From the NCBI GenBank assembly GCA_036345935.2, contig JADWOT020001577.1:1054001-1118000 (forward strand): 64,000 nt of DNA, written 5' to 3'. Below, piece by piece: positions 60,525 through 64,000 of the stretch. Below the pieces are notes generated by a model. It did no database searches and was not told the origin of the DNA. It saw nothing but the letters and a program-made list of their open reading frames with translations. Both the position numbers and the translations under genes were made by a program. The DNA comes from Taenia hydatigena (Eukaryota > Platyhelminthes > Cestoda > Cyclophyllidea > Taeniidae). How positions within the stretch are numbered: the stretch's first letter is position 1; each line of letters begins with the position of its first letter.

Positions 60525-63500
60525 GAGGCTTTCATCGTTCCGTATGGCAAATCACAAATGAGCGCTAAATGATGCACATTATATAGATTCCTTACACTTA
60601 CGTAAATGAGGTCATGACAGTTGCACCTGCCTTTGAAAAGAAGTATATTTAAACTGTTTGCAAGTCGGTTACCATTTTAGACACCGTGGAGCTCGCAAAC
60701 TCTAAGATATAGAGCATCGATGCACTGCAAACTAAATCTTGGCTTCGACTGTAAGATGTAAAGAATCTGCTGCAGTAGAGCAGCCTTTAACGTCTTTTAA
60801 ATGACCCTCCATAAATAAGGGGTTAAAGTAAAATCGGGTCTACACTTCCACTTGATTCCATTTTCTAAATAAATAGAATCTCAAAAGAGGGCAATAGGTC
60901 GTTTTTGGCTCCAACTTGAAGACTACTGCTAAAATGGGTGCTGTGAGGTGGAGCAGGATTCGGAGCAAGCGAAGAAGCCGAGAAGTCCTGCAAATAGCAA
61001 CAATGAGTTGTACTCTACCAGGATTCATCCGTTTATTTTCAGTCTATGCTTTCCTGCATCCACTCTATTTGCCGAACTCGACAGATGCCATCAGGCTTCT
61101 TGGCCCCTCACGGAATTTGTATCGTGACTCTGATACTTGGCGCCATCTGGAATGTTTGGTTAGAGTCTGTCATGGCAGAACGTGTTTTGCTCGACCCGAA
61201 CTGCTATAAGGATTCAAAGCTTGTCAGATGTACAAGAGGGTGCGCTGGTCCAACCGAGACCTTGACCATGATGAAATTGCATTCGGTATCCAAAAAATGT
61301 CAAAAACTACTAGTAGTTATTAACGTGATATGTCTTATCAAAAGTTGTTAAGGTGGAAATGTCTTCAACCTCAGATTTACGTCTCAATTACTGCCTTCCT
61401 CTTATTCATGAGCTATTACTGCTACTCTTGCAAGGTAACCCAAGATCCACCACGTCTACAACACTTCTCGCAGGCGCATTTACACTTCATCAACGGGAGG
61501 GAGGGAGACACCACCTTATCCTCATCGCTTGCGATTCTCTTGAGTGTTAATCTTAGGTACAGCCTGATCATTTGCGAAACTGGATCACAGTTTGGCTACA
61601 TCGAGATCGAAGGACTACGAAACTATGACTGTGATTATGGATTTGGCTGCAGTCTTTGCTTAATGCGATGGTGACACCTAGCTAACTCAGGCTTAGGTCC
61701 AAACTGATTTCTAAACGTAAACTAAGGTTGGTGATAAGTCGACTGAGGAATCAAGACGTTCGTTGAGTACAGCTAAATAGGTGCTAAACCATCACTTTCT
61801 CTTATTTTACTCAACGAATACTTTGATAAGCTGCCTTTATCATGCACTTTCATCACCGATATTCAACTCACACCGACGAGGTTAACGAAAACGCACTTCT
61901 GGTGTTGAAACCCGTCTAAACCAAGTTCTGTATTTTAATAAACAGACGTGGTGCAGCAACTCTGCGCGACTCGTACCGATTCCCACACTTGTCAACCACG
62001 TATATCCGTTCACTGCCTGTCGCAATGCCCATGCCGTAAGTCTTTCTGTAATTACGTCTCATTCTCATCGCATTTTATGGCTCCATATCAGCCTTTCTAC
62101 TGGTCTATTTCTTATTCGTTTTGTTTCCTTAACATTGCAAGAAGCCAAGGTATAGAGAGGTTGCAAAATTTAGGAGGTCAGAGTCAAATTGTGCCACCTC
62201 TTCCTTTCTCCCATTCTTCATAATTTTATTCTTTGTTTCCACCACAGCATTATTGCCAATGATAGTATTATCATTTGAGTTTTAAAGTAGGAATTGTAAG
62301 ACCTTGTCAAGCCCATCACTCAATAGGTTAATGTTCTGCTAACTTGTTTTTCATCTCATTGCTAATCATTTCCTTGGTTTTTTTCTCGTATTTAGTCTAT
62401 TCGAAACCTAATCCACCTCTGGTCCTGCTGCAGAGACGGACCATCGGCCACTGAATTGCAAAGGACTGGCTTTCTGCTTCGCCAATGCTAGATGTAGCTG
62501 CATTTTGAACTGGACACCTGCTATTCTTATGTGGACAACGGAGCCGCTCGCCGTCATTAATGGAGAAATAATTACTAGTGAGAGTGAGAGCAGGATTCTT
62601 TCGACTTCCTATGGCGCATTCGAAAGATTGAGTAGGTTGATTTTGGAAGAGGGATTCATCGGATTAGATATGGATGGCAAGGCTATTATTAGGACTTGCA
62701 GAGAATGAGGATCCTTGCGTTTCTCACTTTAGAATAGCAGATGGCAGTTGACCCGTACGACGTGCTTACGCCTTAGGTACTGGTAGAACACTAAGCAATG
62801 GTGTTGACCTTGCAGCACTGCCATCCTTCCCTGCGATTAAATAAAACCACACCGTCAGTTCCAAGGACAAATATTTCCCTGAGCAAAGATTGCATGCAAG
62901 AAAGCTCGATGATGGTAAGTCATCGCAACTCTCATCTTGCCCCCTTATTTGTCAATATCATGCAAATTCACCCCAATTTACAGTTTTGAATAATTGTTGT
63001 ACAAAGCTGTGGCATTCTGATGCTGATAAGTCCTCGACGACTGTCAATTTTGACGTAAAACAGCGCGTAGGACACCTTGCAAAATGAACATTTTAAAAGC
63101 GTGTTGAAAGTAAAAGGTCGTTAATTGACACAAATCTTCAGTCGTAATATACGTCATCCGCCCCAATGGAGGAAGAGCATTCTGAACGAACACGGCCATT
63201 ATTATTGCTACTTGCTCATATAATTATCAGCAAATAATCTTCTGCTGCTTAATCAGTCTCTTATTCCAGAGACGCAAACAACAATGTATGGAAGAAACGC
63301 ATGCAATCTAATGCACGGATGGTGGTGTTAGGAAATGTTTTGTCTCCATAAACACTTTGGTTACAGGGTGTGGTTGGAAATTGCCAGATGCAGGCGGTGG
63401 AGGAGACCTCTGCACCTATTCTCAAGCACTGTTGTGACTGCATTTGCCTTCGACACTCAGCTGGAAAAGGGCTGCATCGATCCAGTCAAAATGGTCATAG

Positions 63501-64000
63501 ACAAATAGATGAAAATTACCACAGAGTTTGCCCATCTCAATCATATCATGGATGAAGAAGTCGAGCAGTGTGCAAGGATTCTTCATGCTTTAGCGGAACG
63601 AGCGATCCGCGACCAAACTTCAACCAATATTGCTGCATACACAACCGTCCGACTCGAACACAGTGTTTAATATCCCATGGCTGTCGATAATCTCCACGAC
63701 CTAGCCAGCATCGACTTTGGCTCTCCAATCAAGTTGTTCCTCAATGTGCTGATGTGGATGGGCTTACGTTGTTAAACACACTGTGAAAGAGATTATCGGT
63801 GTCTTGCTAACAAAAATGCTGCTGAAATCAAAAGGAGTTGAGCCAGTGTCTCGCCTCCATGATCTTGCCAGAACCATGTATCCACGTACTTGGACTACTT
63901 CCGTTCCAGTCATATTTGCCGATGATGGATGGCGCTGGTGTCACATATTTACAAATACGCTGTTAGCAACTTCGAACAAAGAAGTTGACCTTACATTACA
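60525..64000. repeat. Old segmental duplication, partner of 41520-44560, cut by the window end
   Basis: Collinear with 41520-44560. Near the end about 330 nt (around 63640-63850) lie between anchors that are close together at 44330-44400, so one copy gained or lost this piece. Open frames reach 114 codons (61330-61674) but the frame is not kept in the partner. The ends of the block lie outside the window. Confidence 0.7.

Overview
This looks like a gene-poor stretch of a eukaryotic (animal) nuclear genome. The only coding sequence I can recognise is a small local family of Snail/Scratch-type C2H2 zinc-finger genes. Support for a eukaryote: a conserved 140-nt GT-AG intron, TATA and CCAAT boxes, AATAAA signals, and long stretches without credible open frames. 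Base composition is in the low forties %GC by eye. A flatworm, possibly a tapeworm, would fit, but this is a guess from general character and not a proof. I see no rRNA, tRNA, CRISPR array, bacterial operon or intact transposon.

The left end (1-9925) is a large palindrome. Two arms of about 2.39 kb flank a 5.15-kb spacer, and matching positions sum to 9926 from one end of the arms to the other. Each arm carries one complete gene (copy A, minus strand, 240-1495; copy B, plus strand, 8431-9686). Their promoters face inward and their poly(A) signals outward. Both predict a 371-residue protein from a 10-nt coding exon 1, a 140-nt intron and a 1106-nt exon 2. The splice joins MKY to an eh1-like motif (FSIASIL or FSIAGIL, the type that recruits Groucho/TLE corepressors), and four zinc fingers follow near the C terminus. 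The left arm runs off the window, so the palindrome is probably longer.

Further right are decayed relatives. Copy C (20125-21338, +) keeps the 140-nt intron but has one in-frame stop, lost zinc ligands and a decayed TATA box. A minus-strand pseudogene lies at 23925-24760. A promoter-plus-gene relic lies at 37370-39435. Two partial copies sit head to head at 46537-47638. At 59400-60060 there is gene-upstream DNA with no gene after it. Most of the rest consists of old, diverged segmental duplications, collinear in pieces: 8655-13720 with 47058-51180; 18350-19990 with 58310-60060; 24785-29230 with 55525-59100; 30970-31630 with 36290-36830; and 41520-44560 with 60525-64000. The window therefore reads as a cluster that has expanded by repeated segmental duplication, with A and B as the only copies that still look expressible.

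The points most worth following up are the palindrome with its intact gene pair, a sharp step in A/B divergence inside the intron, the eh1-like motif created by splicing, and the loss of a zinc-binding histidine in copy A. All similarities were found by eye. Percentages are hand counts, and repeat edges are good to tens of bases.
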